Shown in pieces: positions 1 through 6,413 of a stretch of DNA of 25,123 bases (position 1 is its first letter; each line of letters starts with the position of its first letter). Source of the stretch: a virus; IMG/VR virus record IMGVR_UViG_3300028925_006907, positions 1 to 25,123 of that record; one strand, given 5' to 3'. The notes below the pieces were generated by a model. The model had not been told where the DNA came from, did not search any database, and worked only from the letters and a program-made list of their open reading frames with translations. A program made the translations under genes and the position numbers.

Positions 1-1
1 C

Positions 2-88
2 CAAAGTGGAGTACCACAAGCGATTAATTTCTATTGGGATTATAGACAAATGACATTTTGGCAAAAGATTAAATTAATATTAAAATAA
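2..88 (+). CDS. C-terminal end of a gene cut by the left window edge
   Basis: A frame on the plus strand is open from the window edge to a TAA at 86-88 and gives 28 residues ending in FWQKIKLILK. It is rich in aromatic residues (two Trp, two Tyr, several Phe), and the genes that follow run in the same direction, so this is probably the tail of a larger upstream gene. Function cannot be judged from so short a piece, and a chance open frame is possible. Confidence 0.4.
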   Translation, partial: QSGVPQAINFYWDYRQMTFWQKIKLILK

Positions 89-157
89 ACAGAGTAAAGT
101 CCCTCTCACTAATAAGGGCGTAATAAATATGAAAGGTAATATAGTAGTAATATGGCC

Positions 158-235
158 ATGAAAATATTAATGTACTATATAGTATTTATAATTATCGTAC
201 TTGTAATAACTAGTTTTATAAACAAAAAACAATAA
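158..235 (+). CDS. 25-residue single-pass membrane micropeptide (putative)
   Basis: ATG at 158 to TAA at 233-235 gives a 25-residue peptide. It is almost entirely one hydrophobic helix (residues 2-21, with the run YYIVFIIIVLVITSF) followed by the basic tail INKKQ, which fits an inner-membrane peptide with the tail in the cytoplasm. The stop lies two bases before the ATG of the next small gene, as expected in a tightly packed operon of small phage genes. No family is recognised. AT-rich DNA readily makes Ile/Val/Tyr-rich frames by chance, so position and packing are the main support. Confidence 0.4.
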   Translation: MKILMYYIVFIIIVLVITSFINKKQ

Positions 236-237
236 AC

Positions 238-417
238 ATGAAAGAAGAGGAAAGAACATACAAAACAATCAAGTGGGTATTGAAAGGACACATCAAGAAT
301 GATGTTAAATCTTTATGGACTTGGGAAGGAGATAATTTTACTTGTATATATGATAATTATTCGGGAGATAATCGCATATACACGAGCAACCAGTTGTTAA
401 ATATTTTAAACAAATGA
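238..417 (+). CDS. Small hypothetical protein, 59 residues
   Basis: ATG at 238 to TGA at 415-417. The product starts MKEEERTYKTIKWVLKGHIK and is soluble-looking, with charged residues, three Trp, one Cys and no membrane segment. Its stop overlaps the start of the next gene by four bases (ATGA at 414-417), a classic translational-coupling arrangement that supports both genes. Residues 1-35 alternate in a way compatible with a small beta-sheet protein. No family is recognised. Flanking small same-strand genes suggest an early or accessory phage operon. Confidence 0.6.
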   Translation: MKEEERTYKTIKWVLKGHIKNDVKSLWTWEGDNFTCIYDNYSGDNRIYTSNQLLNILNK

Positions 418-653
418 TGATAATGCAAATGATAATATGTATAGTAATATTTATGATTGTGGTACTCTTAATAATGAGTGTTATAATAGGCACTTTTAGG
501 ACTAAAGAAAATGATAGAATCATTTGGAAGATGGATGAGATGAGTAGGGATAAGGTAGTTACACGAACAGGAGGTTTAGCTCGTGATAGAATCTATGAGA
601 ATATAGAAAAAGAAGACATCATTATGGATGAGATGGAAAATAATAAACGATAA
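414..653 (+). CDS. Small membrane-anchored protein, 79 residues
   Basis: Starts at ATG 414, overlapping the previous stop by four bases. Residues 1-27 are very hydrophobic and Met/Ile-rich (IICIVIFMIVVLLIMSVIIG), forming one transmembrane helix. A charged, probably helical cytoplasmic segment follows (residues 28-79, rich in Glu, Asp, Lys and Arg). The layout, a short anchor with a charged tail and no cleavage site, suggests an inner-membrane protein with its C-terminus inside. The next gene, a GroES homologue, begins 14 bases downstream, so the two are likely cotranscribed. No family is recognised and function is unknown. Confidence 0.6.
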   Translation: MMIMQMIICIVIFMIVVLLIMSVIIGTFRTKENDRIIWKMDEMSRDKVVTRTGGLARDRIYENIEKEDIIMDEMENNKR

Positions 654-667
654 CCAATAATTAAATT

Positions 668-925
668 ATGATCAAAGCAATCAACAACAGGGTACTAATA
701 CTACCAGACGCAGTAGAAGAGACAACAGCTTCAGGAATTATATTAACTGAAATACTTCCAGATATGCCAGATAGAGGTACAGTAGTTTCTGTAGGCTCTA
801 AAGTAGAAGACCTTAAAGAAGGAGATTATGTAATATATGATCCAATGGGAGCTATGCCTTTAAACGATGATGGTAAAGAGTACTTCCTGTTTTATGACCA
901 CAGTATCGTAGCTAAGATAGCTTAA
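668..925 (+). CDS. groES: Phage GroES-type co-chaperonin (10 kDa chaperonin)
   Basis: 85 residues, slightly shorter than the usual 95 or so of bacterial GroES, with the family pattern in order. There is an N-terminal strand (residues 4-12, NNRVLILPD), then the mobile-loop region TTASGIILTE (about 18-27), which corresponds to the TxGGIxL segment that contacts GroEL. These are followed by DRGTVVSVGSKV (about 35-46), the GDYVIYDP strand (about 52-59) and the closing strand HSIVAKIA. GroES caps the GroEL cage. Phage versions (T4 gp31 is the classic case) let host GroEL fold a capsid or other virion protein. No GroEL is seen here, so it would work with the host's. The leader before the ATG is AT-rich without a Shine-Dalgarno sequence. 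Its TAA overlaps the stop of the convergent gene. Confidence 0.9.
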   Translation: MIKAINNRVLILPDAVEETTASGIILTEILPDMPDRGTVVSVGSKVEDLKEGDYVIYDPMGAMPLNDDGKEYFLFYDHSIVAKIA

Positions 926-2205
926 ACAGATACATTGTAATTAAGTATGCCCTGTAAGCCGTTCTGTCTACTATAGATGAACGCTTGGGCTTTCTTTATA
1001 TTACCAATGAAACCTTTACTATCATGCCAATAATCAGTTGCAGACATAGATGAAAGATTCCTAATAGTTATTCCATTAAGTTCTTCTATGGCTTGCAGCT
1101 TCATTGCTTTATTAGTATGGAAGTGCCCTCTATGAACCTCTACATATACAGTGTTGCTCCATAGGTTCTTAAATCTCTGAGCTATAATACCAGGAAGACT
1201 AGCTGCTTTAGCTCCATCACCATGATCGGATATAATAAGATTATTACCATAAGGTATAGCTTTCATTAAACAATCACTATTATCTACCTTAACATTATCA
1301 TTCTCCTCATAGTAAAGTTCTAATGTATCACCTAAATGCATAACAGATTCTCTATCATGATTACCTGGAATCACCATAACGTGAACATCAGCAATCTCTG
1401 CTAATTTATTAATAGCTTTAATTAAAAGTTTTCTAGCAAACCTATACATATCTATATGATAGTCTGAATTAAATTGAGGCGTACCTCTTGTTGTTGCAGG
1501 TATAGGCCAATCTTTATCAGAGTTTAATAAATCGTGTCCTACGATAAAAAGTATCTTATCTACGTAATAACCTTGGGCTCTATACAATAGGTGCTCTATG
1601 GCGCTAAAAAGACGTTCTTCGGCTATCTCCATACTGTATTCATCTCCTTTGATTCCTATCTTACCTAAATGTAAGTCAAATGCAGATATCTCTAATAAGT
1701 GTAAGTCATTTCTATCGTCTGGCCTTACTCTTTCTTTCCTGTCTACTTTTACAGATAAGTCTTTTAGATCCTCCATTAACTTATCTCTTACTTGTTGTAT
1801 ATTAAACTCAGCTTTAATAGGTTTAAGAAAAGCCTTTGTTCTAAACATAGTAACTGTTACAGGATTTCTGTCATTATCAAAACCAGTTACCTCATAAGTA
1901 CCTATATCATATTTATCTACTTCCCAATGATCTAAATCAACATTACAAGCAGATAGTAAATCATCTAAAGATTTAACCCTAGTACAATTCTCTGCTGTAA
2001 CTATAGCTTCTGTGTTTGTTTCCTGAAAGCTAAGTACTTCTTGCTCTTTAGGTATTGTATCTGGGTTTAAGGCTCTTAGCCTTCTAGCTACTGTTCTTAT
2101 CTGTTCGTAATTAGTGCCGAACATCTTAGCTGTTTCTGCATACTTACTACGCATTAAGTGAGGATTACTTAATAGAAATTCTCTAATCTTATCATTCAGT
2201 GTCAT
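922..2205 (-). CDS. Calcineurin-like metallophosphoesterase with N-terminal helix-turn-helix
   Basis: 427 residues. The C-terminal half carries the ordered metal-site motifs of the calcineurin-like superfamily: D177-x-H179 (FDLHLGK), GHD at 223-225 followed by LLNSD, GNHD at 281-284, H328 (ISDHGDG) and the closing GHFH at 360-363. The N-terminal 50 residues resemble a helix-turn-helix (YAETAKMFGTNYEQIRTVARRL). A linker region around 90-110 contains the WEVDKYDIGTYEV pattern common in phage members. Such phage enzymes are usually annotated as DNA phosphodiesterases or nucleases related to SbcD/Mre11, but the substrate cannot be read from sequence. The second motif reads VGHDLLN rather than the textbook GDxxD, with D225 and N228 in the expected places. 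It is the last gene of the leftward block, and its TAA overlaps the groES stop. Confidence 0.88.
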   Translation of the reverse strand: MTLNDKIREFLLSNPHLMRSKYAETAKMFGTNYEQIRTVARRLRALNPDTIPKEQEVLSFQETNTEAIVTAENCTRVKSLDDLLSACNVDLDHWEVDKYDIGTYEVTGFDNDRNPVTVTMFRTKAFLKPIKAEFNIQQVRDKLMEDLKDLSVKVDRKERVRPDDRNDLHLLEISAFDLHLGKIGIKGDEYSMEIAEERLFSAIEHLLYRAQGYYVDKILFIVGHDLLNSDKDWPIPATTRGTPQFNSDYHIDMYRFARKLLIKAINKLAEIADVHVMVIPGNHDRESVMHLGDTLELYYEENDNVKVDNSDCLMKAIPYGNNLIISDHGDGAKAASLPGIIAQRFKNLWSNTVYVEVHRGHFHTNKAMKLQAIEELNGITIRNLSSMSATDYWHDSKGFIGNIKKAQAFIYSRQNGLQGILNYNVSV

Positions 2206-2216
2206 TGGTTAAAGTG

Positions 2217-2468
2217 TTAGTTATCATTAATTCCAAAGCCATGCTGACTAAGGAGTGATAAATTTACGGGAAGTATTGCTCCTTTCCTTTTACCAAGCTT
2301 TAACTTGTTAACTGCTTTACTAACAATGCTTTTGTTGGTGAATAACTCGCCTTTGTTACGACCTTTACATATAAAGTTATTTAATACATATATCTTTTTA
2401 CGTGAATCTATAAACGTCCATTTAGTCAACCATATAGGTATATTGTATCTCTTTGTTGGTTTATCCAA
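2217..2468 (-). CDS. Small basic hypothetical protein, 83 residues (TTG start)
   Basis: The open frame begins after a stop at 2481-2483. It has no ATG or GTG start, so the only plausible initiation codon is the TTG at 2466-2468. That TTG overlaps the end of the upstream gene by eight bases, consistent with reinitiation by terminating ribosomes. The product is basic (many Lys and Arg), has two Trp near the start (IPIWLTKWTF) and one Cys, and no membrane segment. The Lys-rich middle (about 45-65, KAVNKLKLGKRKG) could bind nucleic acid, but no domain is recognised. It lies between a putative structural gene and the phosphoesterase. The unusual start lowers confidence that it is expressed as drawn. 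Confidence 0.55.
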   Translation of the reverse strand: MDKPTKRYNIPIWLTKWTFIDSRKKIYVLNNFICKGRNKGELFTNKSIVSKAVNKLKLGKRKGAILPVNLSLLSQHGFGINDN

Positions 2469-3030
2469 TTGTTTTTTTAATTATAGTAAAGTCTTGGCTT
2501 ATAACATTAGTTAATGCGTAAATATACACATCTTTATTGAAATTACCAAACTCCTTTAAAGCACTATCACTTTCTAAACTAATAGTAGCATTACTACTAA
2601 AATCACAACTTAGTATTCTAGTTATAGCAGCACCTTTAGAGGCCACTATTATACCATTTGTTATGCTTACATTTATATCCTCTAATACAGAAGCACTCCA
2701 ATATAAAGAAATAATAGTTGATCCAGTACTAATACCGCTTATAATTATATTAGATAACTGATCACCTGCACTTAATTGTGTTATTTCAGAAAGAGCATTT
2801 ATTGTATTTAGCGTATACCCTGTTATTTTTTTACCATCAAGAGCTTCTTTTAGTATGGTTGGTGATTTTATTTCTCTTATCTCTTTTGTTATTTGAGATT
2901 CGATTTGCTGATTATTTAATTGTTGTGTAGGATTTATAGGATTTACTTTTGCAATAAATTCAGGACGTGCCGAAAATCTTGATCTAGCTTGAGCTCCTTT
3001 AGCTCCATATTTATCTTTAATTATAGGCAT
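2461..3030 (-). CDS. Hypothetical, possibly virion-associated protein, 189 residues
   Basis: Starts at ATG 3030, ten bases after the stop of the upstream fibre-like gene. Residues 1-70 are polar and Gln/Asn-rich with a likely helical stretch (about 39-58). Residues 85-189 are dominated by beta-prone Ile/Ser/Thr segments such as IIISGISTGSTIISLYW and end in a basic tail (IIKKTIG). No signal peptide or long transmembrane helix is seen. The beta-rich C-terminal half and the position next to the fibre-like protein suggest a small virion or fibre-accessory protein, but this is inference from context and composition. No family is recognised. Confidence 0.6.
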   Translation of the reverse strand: MPIIKDKYGAKGAQARSRFSARPEFIAKVNPINPTQQLNNQQIESQITKEIREIKSPTILKEALDGKKITGYTLNTINALSEITQLSAGDQLSNIIISGISTGSTIISLYWSASVLEDINVSITNGIIVASKGAAITRILSCDFSSNATISLESDSALKEFGNFNKDVYIYALTNVISQDFTIIKKTIG

Positions 3031-3040
3031 ATTATATTAT

Positions 3041-4147
3041 TTACGGAATTAATGTTTTTAAAACTATAGTGAAAGATCCCCACATGTCCCCACTATCGTC
3101 ATTAGCAGTGGCATCAAATCCAACGGCTGGAAACAATAAATCCCCTTGCGCTAAACTTGTATCTAATCCCGAATTTTCTAGTTTTAAGAACCTATTCTTC
3201 CTATTACCACTATTAGTATCGTATGAGTCAAAAGCAATGCAAGTGGCAGTTAAATCACTAGTGTTACCGTCACTTGGTTCGGGCGCTCTAAAAAACCCTA
3301 TGACAGGTCTCAGCGTGTTAGGACTAGTACCATTTGTCTTGCAGTTTCCATAAAACCCATCTATCTTACAGGTTTTAGGTATTACAAAACCCGAGGTTTG
3401 ATCTAGATAATCCACTGAGATAGTTGTCTCAATATCCACAGCTGATGGTGCATCACTAGCGGCTTGTGTTTCGCCAGTACCATGTTTGTTACTCCAAGAG
3501 TAGTATTCTGGGCCCTCTTGACCTGGTGACATCCAGGTGTCAGCCGCTATGTTTTGAGCTTTAAAAGAAAAATTAATATACTGGTAAGAATACCTAGTGT
3601 CAACGTAAGCTTTAACTGATTCGGCTGAAGCTACGTTAGATGAAGTAGCACCAGTCATAACGTCTGAATCTATTAAAGGCAATTGAGTGTTAGTGGTCGT
3701 GTCTGTATAATTATTGGCATGTACGGTCCCAGCGCCATCAACTGTAAGATCTACTTTAACTGTATTAGCGTCTATCTCAGCTAACAACGTATTGACTAAA
3801 TGATTTTCAGTAATTGAATCAATAGCAATGTACTCACCATCAATACGGGTGGCCTTCCACTCTCCTTCCGTCAATTCCCCAACAGCTGTTACTTGTGTTT
3901 GAACAGCGTCTACATTTAAAGTTGGTATTGGGCCTGTTAAGCTCGTTCCACTTAAACCTGTTCCAGCTACGACAGCTGTAAGGTCTCCAGACCCAGACGC
4001 TATAGTTGCTTTTACAATTTTATTATTTGAATCCAAACCTAAGTTGCTACCACTAGCTATAGTACCAGAAGACACATCTTCTAGATAGACATCATTGCGA
4101 AATCTAGCTATAAAATCTACAACATGATTGCCTATCCATTTTATCAT
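3041..4147 (-). CDS. Tail-fibre / receptor-binding-like protein
   Basis: 368 residues, low in Cys and rich in Gly, Ser, Thr, Asp and Asn, typical of phage fibres. The N-terminal part (about 25-85) has the SGTIASGSNLGLDSNNKIVK and TGLSGTSLTG phrases that recur in fibre proteins of marine phages. Around 165-182 lies SAESVKAYVDTRY, matching the VKAYVD linker found before C-terminal knobs in many fibres. The C-terminal 185 residues, from the YQYINFSFKAQ segment on, look like a compact beta-sandwich that could be the receptor-binding head. It follows the DUF5675 gene by one base. Assignment is by composition and motif resemblance; the receptor is unknown, and a base-plate or neck protein is an alternative. 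Confidence 0.65.
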   Translation of the reverse strand: MIKWIGNHVVDFIARFRNDVYLEDVSSGTIASGSNLGLDSNNKIVKATIASGSGDLTAVVAGTGLSGTSLTGPIPTLNVDAVQTQVTAVGELTEGEWKATRIDGEYIAIDSITENHLVNTLLAEIDANTVKVDLTVDGAGTVHANNYTDTTTNTQLPLIDSDVMTGATSSNVASAESVKAYVDTRYSYQYINFSFKAQNIAADTWMSPGQEGPEYYSWSNKHGTGETQAASDAPSAVDIETTISVDYLDQTSGFVIPKTCKIDGFYGNCKTNGTSPNTLRPVIGFFRAPEPSDGNTSDLTATCIAFDSYDTNSGNRKNRFLKLENSGLDTSLAQGDLLFPAVGFDATANDDSGDMWGSFTIVLKTLIP

Positions 4148-4148
4148 A

Positions 4149-4616
4149 CTATCCTATATTTATATATTCTATAGTAACTTCATTTCCTTCACTTATCGCT
4201 CTAGATATATCTGGATATATTCTCTTGTACGCGTTAGTTGACTTCCCAACGAAACCATCTTTGACGATAGCATTGTTTTCCTGTGAGTCACCAACAAGAA
4301 GACATCCAGCAGTATGCTCATCAGTATTACCAGTGTGTATAAGAATGTATTCAAAATTAGGGACATTAGTGACGTGCAACATACCTTTATGAAATTCACC
4401 ATATTTCTTTGTGTATTTATTATTAAACCCACCTTCAGTTCTTAACTCTAATTTATAAGTTCCAGCAGGGACTCTAGTCTCTCCTTTTACTTTTACATCT
4501 CTCATCTCATCTTCTAGTGTATAACAAAGGAATTTCATCTCTTGGTTATCTTCTAAAAAAAGCAAGCCAGAAGTACTATCCTCCTGGCTGCTAAATCTTA
4601 ATACTTTAAGTTTCAT
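4149..4616 (-). CDS. DUF5675-family, L,D-transpeptidase-like lysis protein (putative)
   Basis: 155 residues. Recognisable DUF5675 features are the N-terminal strand with a LEDNQEMKFLCYTLED segment (about 21-36), RVPAGTYKLELRT (48-60), HVTNVPNFEYILIHTGN (81-97), then HTAGCLLVG (101-109) and the closing NAYKRIYPDISRAI (128-141). H94 and C105 within the HxGN...AGC pattern recall the His and Cys of L,D-transpeptidase (YkuD-type) sites, which act on peptidoglycan cross-links. In phages this family often sits near holins and is thought to take part in lysis. No signal peptide is present, so it would need the holin (about 1.1 kb upstream in transcription) to reach the wall. Catalytic activity is inferred, and no other endolysin candidate is visible in the window. 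Confidence 0.75.
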   Translation of the reverse strand: MKLKVLRFSSQEDSTSGLLFLEDNQEMKFLCYTLEDEMRDVKVKGETRVPAGTYKLELRTEGGFNNKYTKKYGEFHKGMLHVTNVPNFEYILIHTGNTDEHTAGCLLVGDSQENNAIVKDGFVGKSTNAYKRIYPDISRAISEGNEVTIEYINIG

Positions 4617-4629
4617 ATTTTATATTGGT

Positions 4630-5046
4630 CTAGTTGTCTATCGCGTCTACAATAAGGTATTGTACTTTTTGATCAGCTGTAGCTGCTGTTACTTTAATAC
4701 TAGTACCTGTATCATCACTATTTAATTCCACTGGAGCAAAGAAAAACTCTCCTGGCTTAATGTCAGCAATTTCTTTTGAAGTACCTTCTTGTTCAGTTAA
4801 GTCTAATTCTACTGAGTAATCAGTATCTACGTTCTTAACGAATAAATAAGCTCTATCATCATTAGTATCAGTTAAAGCTAATTCAGACCCTCCAGTCTGT
4901 GCTAAGTGCTCTCCTGAATATAATACTTGGGATCCAGTATTTGGTACTGTAGAGAAAGAAGGTGAGTAGCTAAAGATTGTAGTACCATTTGCGTCTGTTA
5001 GACTAAATGTTCCTGAAGCTGTAAAAGTTGTGTGCATTGAAGCCAT
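4630..5046 (-). CDS. Small beta-rich structural-type protein A, 138 residues
   Basis: Acidic, Thr/Ser/Gly-rich protein without signal peptide or membrane helix. The second half has the pattern RAYLFVKNVDTDYSVELDL (about 69-87), then an ADIKPGEFFFAPVE turn (about 94-107) and closing strand KVQYLIVDAI. The neighbouring upstream gene has the same pattern (VYIRNLDD...ILEPGEWMFF...IEYFAVEI), so the two are probably ancient paralogues sharing one beta-sandwich fold. The KPGEFFF/EPGEWMF phrase resembles small head-decoration or tail-accessory proteins of marine phages. Virion location is inferred from composition and setting. Confidence 0.65.
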   Translation of the reverse strand: MASMHTTFTASGTFSLTDANGTTIFSYSPSFSTVPNTGSQVLYSGEHLAQTGGSELALTDTNDDRAYLFVKNVDTDYSVELDLTEQEGTSKEIADIKPGEFFFAPVELNSDDTGTSIKVTAATADQKVQYLIVDAIDN

Positions 5047-5071
5047 ATCTATTGTTTTTTAATATTATTAA

Positions 5072-5458
5072 TTAAGCTGCTGAATCTATCTCTACTGCGA
5101 AGTACTCTATAGTACAAACAGCTGTATCAGCAGAAGCACCAACAGCTTGTGTATCTCTAAGTACAAAGAACATCCATTCTCCTGGCTCTAAGATACCAAT
5201 AACATCAGTGTCTACTGTAGCTACAGAATGAACTTCTATAAAGTTAGTATCATCTAAGTTTCTGATATATACTGCTTTTCCGTAAGTTGGAGCTGCCATT
5301 ACAACAGTATTAGTGGTAGCTATATCTAATCTACCTGTTTGTACTTGATCTATACCTGTAAGGTTTAATGTAAAGTTACCTGAAGCGGATTGAGAAAAAC
5401 CAGTTCCTGAGCTTGCAGAAACACTAGTTTGAGCGTTGAGTGTATAATTTTGTGGCAT
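5072..5458 (-). CDS. Small beta-rich structural-type protein B, 128 residues
   Basis: ATG at 5458, preceded by an A-rich leader with no Shine-Dalgarno sequence. The first 40 residues are Ser/Thr/Asn-rich (SVSASSGTGFSQSASG). The later part follows the same order of strands as the downstream 138-residue protein: VYIRNLDDTNFIEVHSV (about 64-80), ILEPGEWMFFVLRDT (about 89-103) and CTIEYFAVEI (about 115-124). Two adjacent, related, beta-sandwich-like proteins suggest a duplicated virion component such as a decoration or fibre-tip protein. No enzymatic motif is present, and the role is inferred. Confidence 0.65.
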   Translation of the reverse strand: MPQNYTLNAQTSVSASSGTGFSQSASGNFTLNLTGIDQVQTGRLDIATTNTVVMAAPTYGKAVYIRNLDDTNFIEVHSVATVDTDVIGILEPGEWMFFVLRDTQAVGASADTAVCTIEYFAVEIDSAA

Positions 5459-5471
5459 AGTTTTTTATTTT

Positions 5472-5747
5472 TTACAAATTTAAGAAATTTTTCTTATATT
5501 TTTTAGATTCTTTTGACTTTTTAAGCTCTGCACATTTTTCGTACTCTTCTAATGTACAAAAATAATCAATTAAATTATCAAAGACCTTGTTATTAATATT
5601 TTTTTTAGGTGAGAATGGTAATAAACATCCATTATATTCAAGCAATTCATTAAAGGTTATTTTATCAAGTATCAATAAATATGCGTTCTGCATAGACTCA
5701 TGATAATCTTCTTCACTTGAATTTCCTTTTGTTACCATACTTATCAC
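5472..5747 (-). CDS. Small hypothetical protein, 91 residues
   Basis: Two starts are possible. GTG at 5745-5747 overlaps the holin stop as GTGA; ATG at 5736-5738 lies three codons further in and gives an 88-residue product beginning MVTKGNSSEEDY. The protein is helical, rich in Lys, Glu, Asn and Leu, with three Cys (NGCLLPF, YFCTLEEYEKCAEL) and a strongly basic C-terminus (SKKYKKNFLNL). No membrane segment or known domain is seen. Direct coupling to the holin gene hints at a role in lysis timing or simply in the same late operon. Function is unknown. Confidence 0.6.
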   Translation of the reverse strand: MISMVTKGNSSEEDYHESMQNAYLLILDKITFNELLEYNGCLLPFSPKKNINNKVFDNLIDYFCTLEEYEKCAELKKSKESKKYKKNFLNL

Positions 5748-6136
5748 TTTTTTACTTTCTCTAAAGACCTACCTCCAAAGTAAGCACCTATAACGGTAAT
5801 TAAAACTAATTGTAATAAATCCACCCAAGATGACTTAACCTCAAAAGAGATAATTCCAGCATCAATGAATATCAATAATACTGTAGATGCAACTAAGAAT
5901 ATTAAAACTAGTGGTCTTATATTTTTACTAAGCCATGAATCGGATTGCATATCCATCTTCCATCTTTCAGTTACCTCTTTTTGCATTTCTGCTTCATAAC
6001 CCATTACTAAATCTTTTATTTTAGCTTCTGCTTCTAGCTTCTCTTCTTTAGATGTATGCAGATTATCTATAACTCCACCTACACTTTTTACAAGTTCGGC
6101 TGCTCCTCCTGATAATAAATTTGTTAATATACTCAT
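5744..6136 (-). CDS. Holin of the three-TM (GTA-type) family
   Basis: 130 residues. The N-terminal 25 residues form an amphipathic helix (LLSGGAAELVKSVGGVIDNL). A charged helix with many Glu and Lys follows (28-62), then the phrase SWLSKNIRPLVLIF (67-80) that marks this holin family, and two transmembrane helices at about 74-92 and 104-122 with a basic tail (RSLEKVKK). Holins permeabilise the inner membrane at a set time and release or activate the endolysin. The DUF5675 gene lies downstream on the same strand and is the likely partner. The first five residues (MSILT) also open the next upstream small gene. Confidence is good for a holin-like membrane protein and moderate for the exact family. 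Confidence 0.8.
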   Translation of the reverse strand: MSILTNLLSGGAAELVKSVGGVIDNLHTSKEEKLEAEAKIKDLVMGYEAEMQKEVTERWKMDMQSDSWLSKNIRPLVLIFLVASTVLLIFIDAGIISFEVKSSWVDLLQLVLITVIGAYFGGRSLEKVKK

Positions 6137-6138
6137 AA

Positions 6139-6375
6139 TTAATAATTTGTATTATTATTTGAATTGTTATTTGAATTGTTATTTGTAGCGTTACTACCAT
6201 TAAATCCTTGTGCAGAAGTAGCTGCTTGTCCATGTGTAGCTCCTCCCATGTATCCAGTTTGTCCGTTATATACGTGAGTATGCATTCCTTGCTTATTATT
6301 TGCTGTAGCCCAAGCTGTAGCTTCTTGTGGAGTAGAATATAAAGGTATTCCTGATATAGTTGTTAGTATGCTCAT
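6139..6375 (-). CDS. Small HTH-box/Asn-tail protein, 78 residues
   Basis: Short protein with a conserved-looking N-terminal unit, ISGIPLYSTPQEATAWA (8-24) followed by the His/Gly motif GMHTHVYNGQTGYMGGATHG (30-49). This arrangement is familiar from small proteins of many marine phages and usually lies near tail or lysis genes; no function is established to my knowledge. The two His and nearby His46 could bind a metal, but this is speculation. The last 18 residues are nearly all Asn and Ser, encoded by a short 12-base tandem repeat, and look disordered. The gene ends two bases before the holin start. Confidence 0.7.
   Translation of the reverse strand: MSILTTISGIPLYSTPQEATAWATANNKQGMHTHVYNGQTGYMGGATHGQAATSAQGFNGSNATNNNSNNNSNNNTNY
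6155..6185 (-). repeat. 12-base tandem repeat (about 2.6 copies) encoding an Asn/Ser tail
   Basis: On the plus strand the unit ttatttgaattg occurs at 6155-6166 and 6167-6178, then ttatttg at 6179-6185, without mismatch. It lies inside the C-terminal coding end of the 78-residue protein and gives the NNSN-type stretch. As the unit is a multiple of three, copy-number change would alter tail length without shifting frame. Confidence 0.85.
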
Positions 6376-6413
6376 TTTATTTATATGTTTTATTATTGTA
6401 AATTATCTTTTAT

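Noticed and set aside
98-120. Possible hairpin terminator (ccct ... aggg) after the first partial gene
   Set aside because: Only four paired bases with a ten-base loop and no T-run after it; not enough for a terminator call.
173-184. 12-base perfect palindrome tactatatagta, possible operator
   Set aside because: Pure A/T-biased palindromes are common by chance in this DNA, and it lies inside the micropeptide gene with no second copy noticed.
1598-1897. Plus-strand open frame opposite the phosphoesterase
   Set aside because: Antisense shadow of a strongly conserved enzyme; Ser/Leu-rich composition expected from the reverse of coding DNA.
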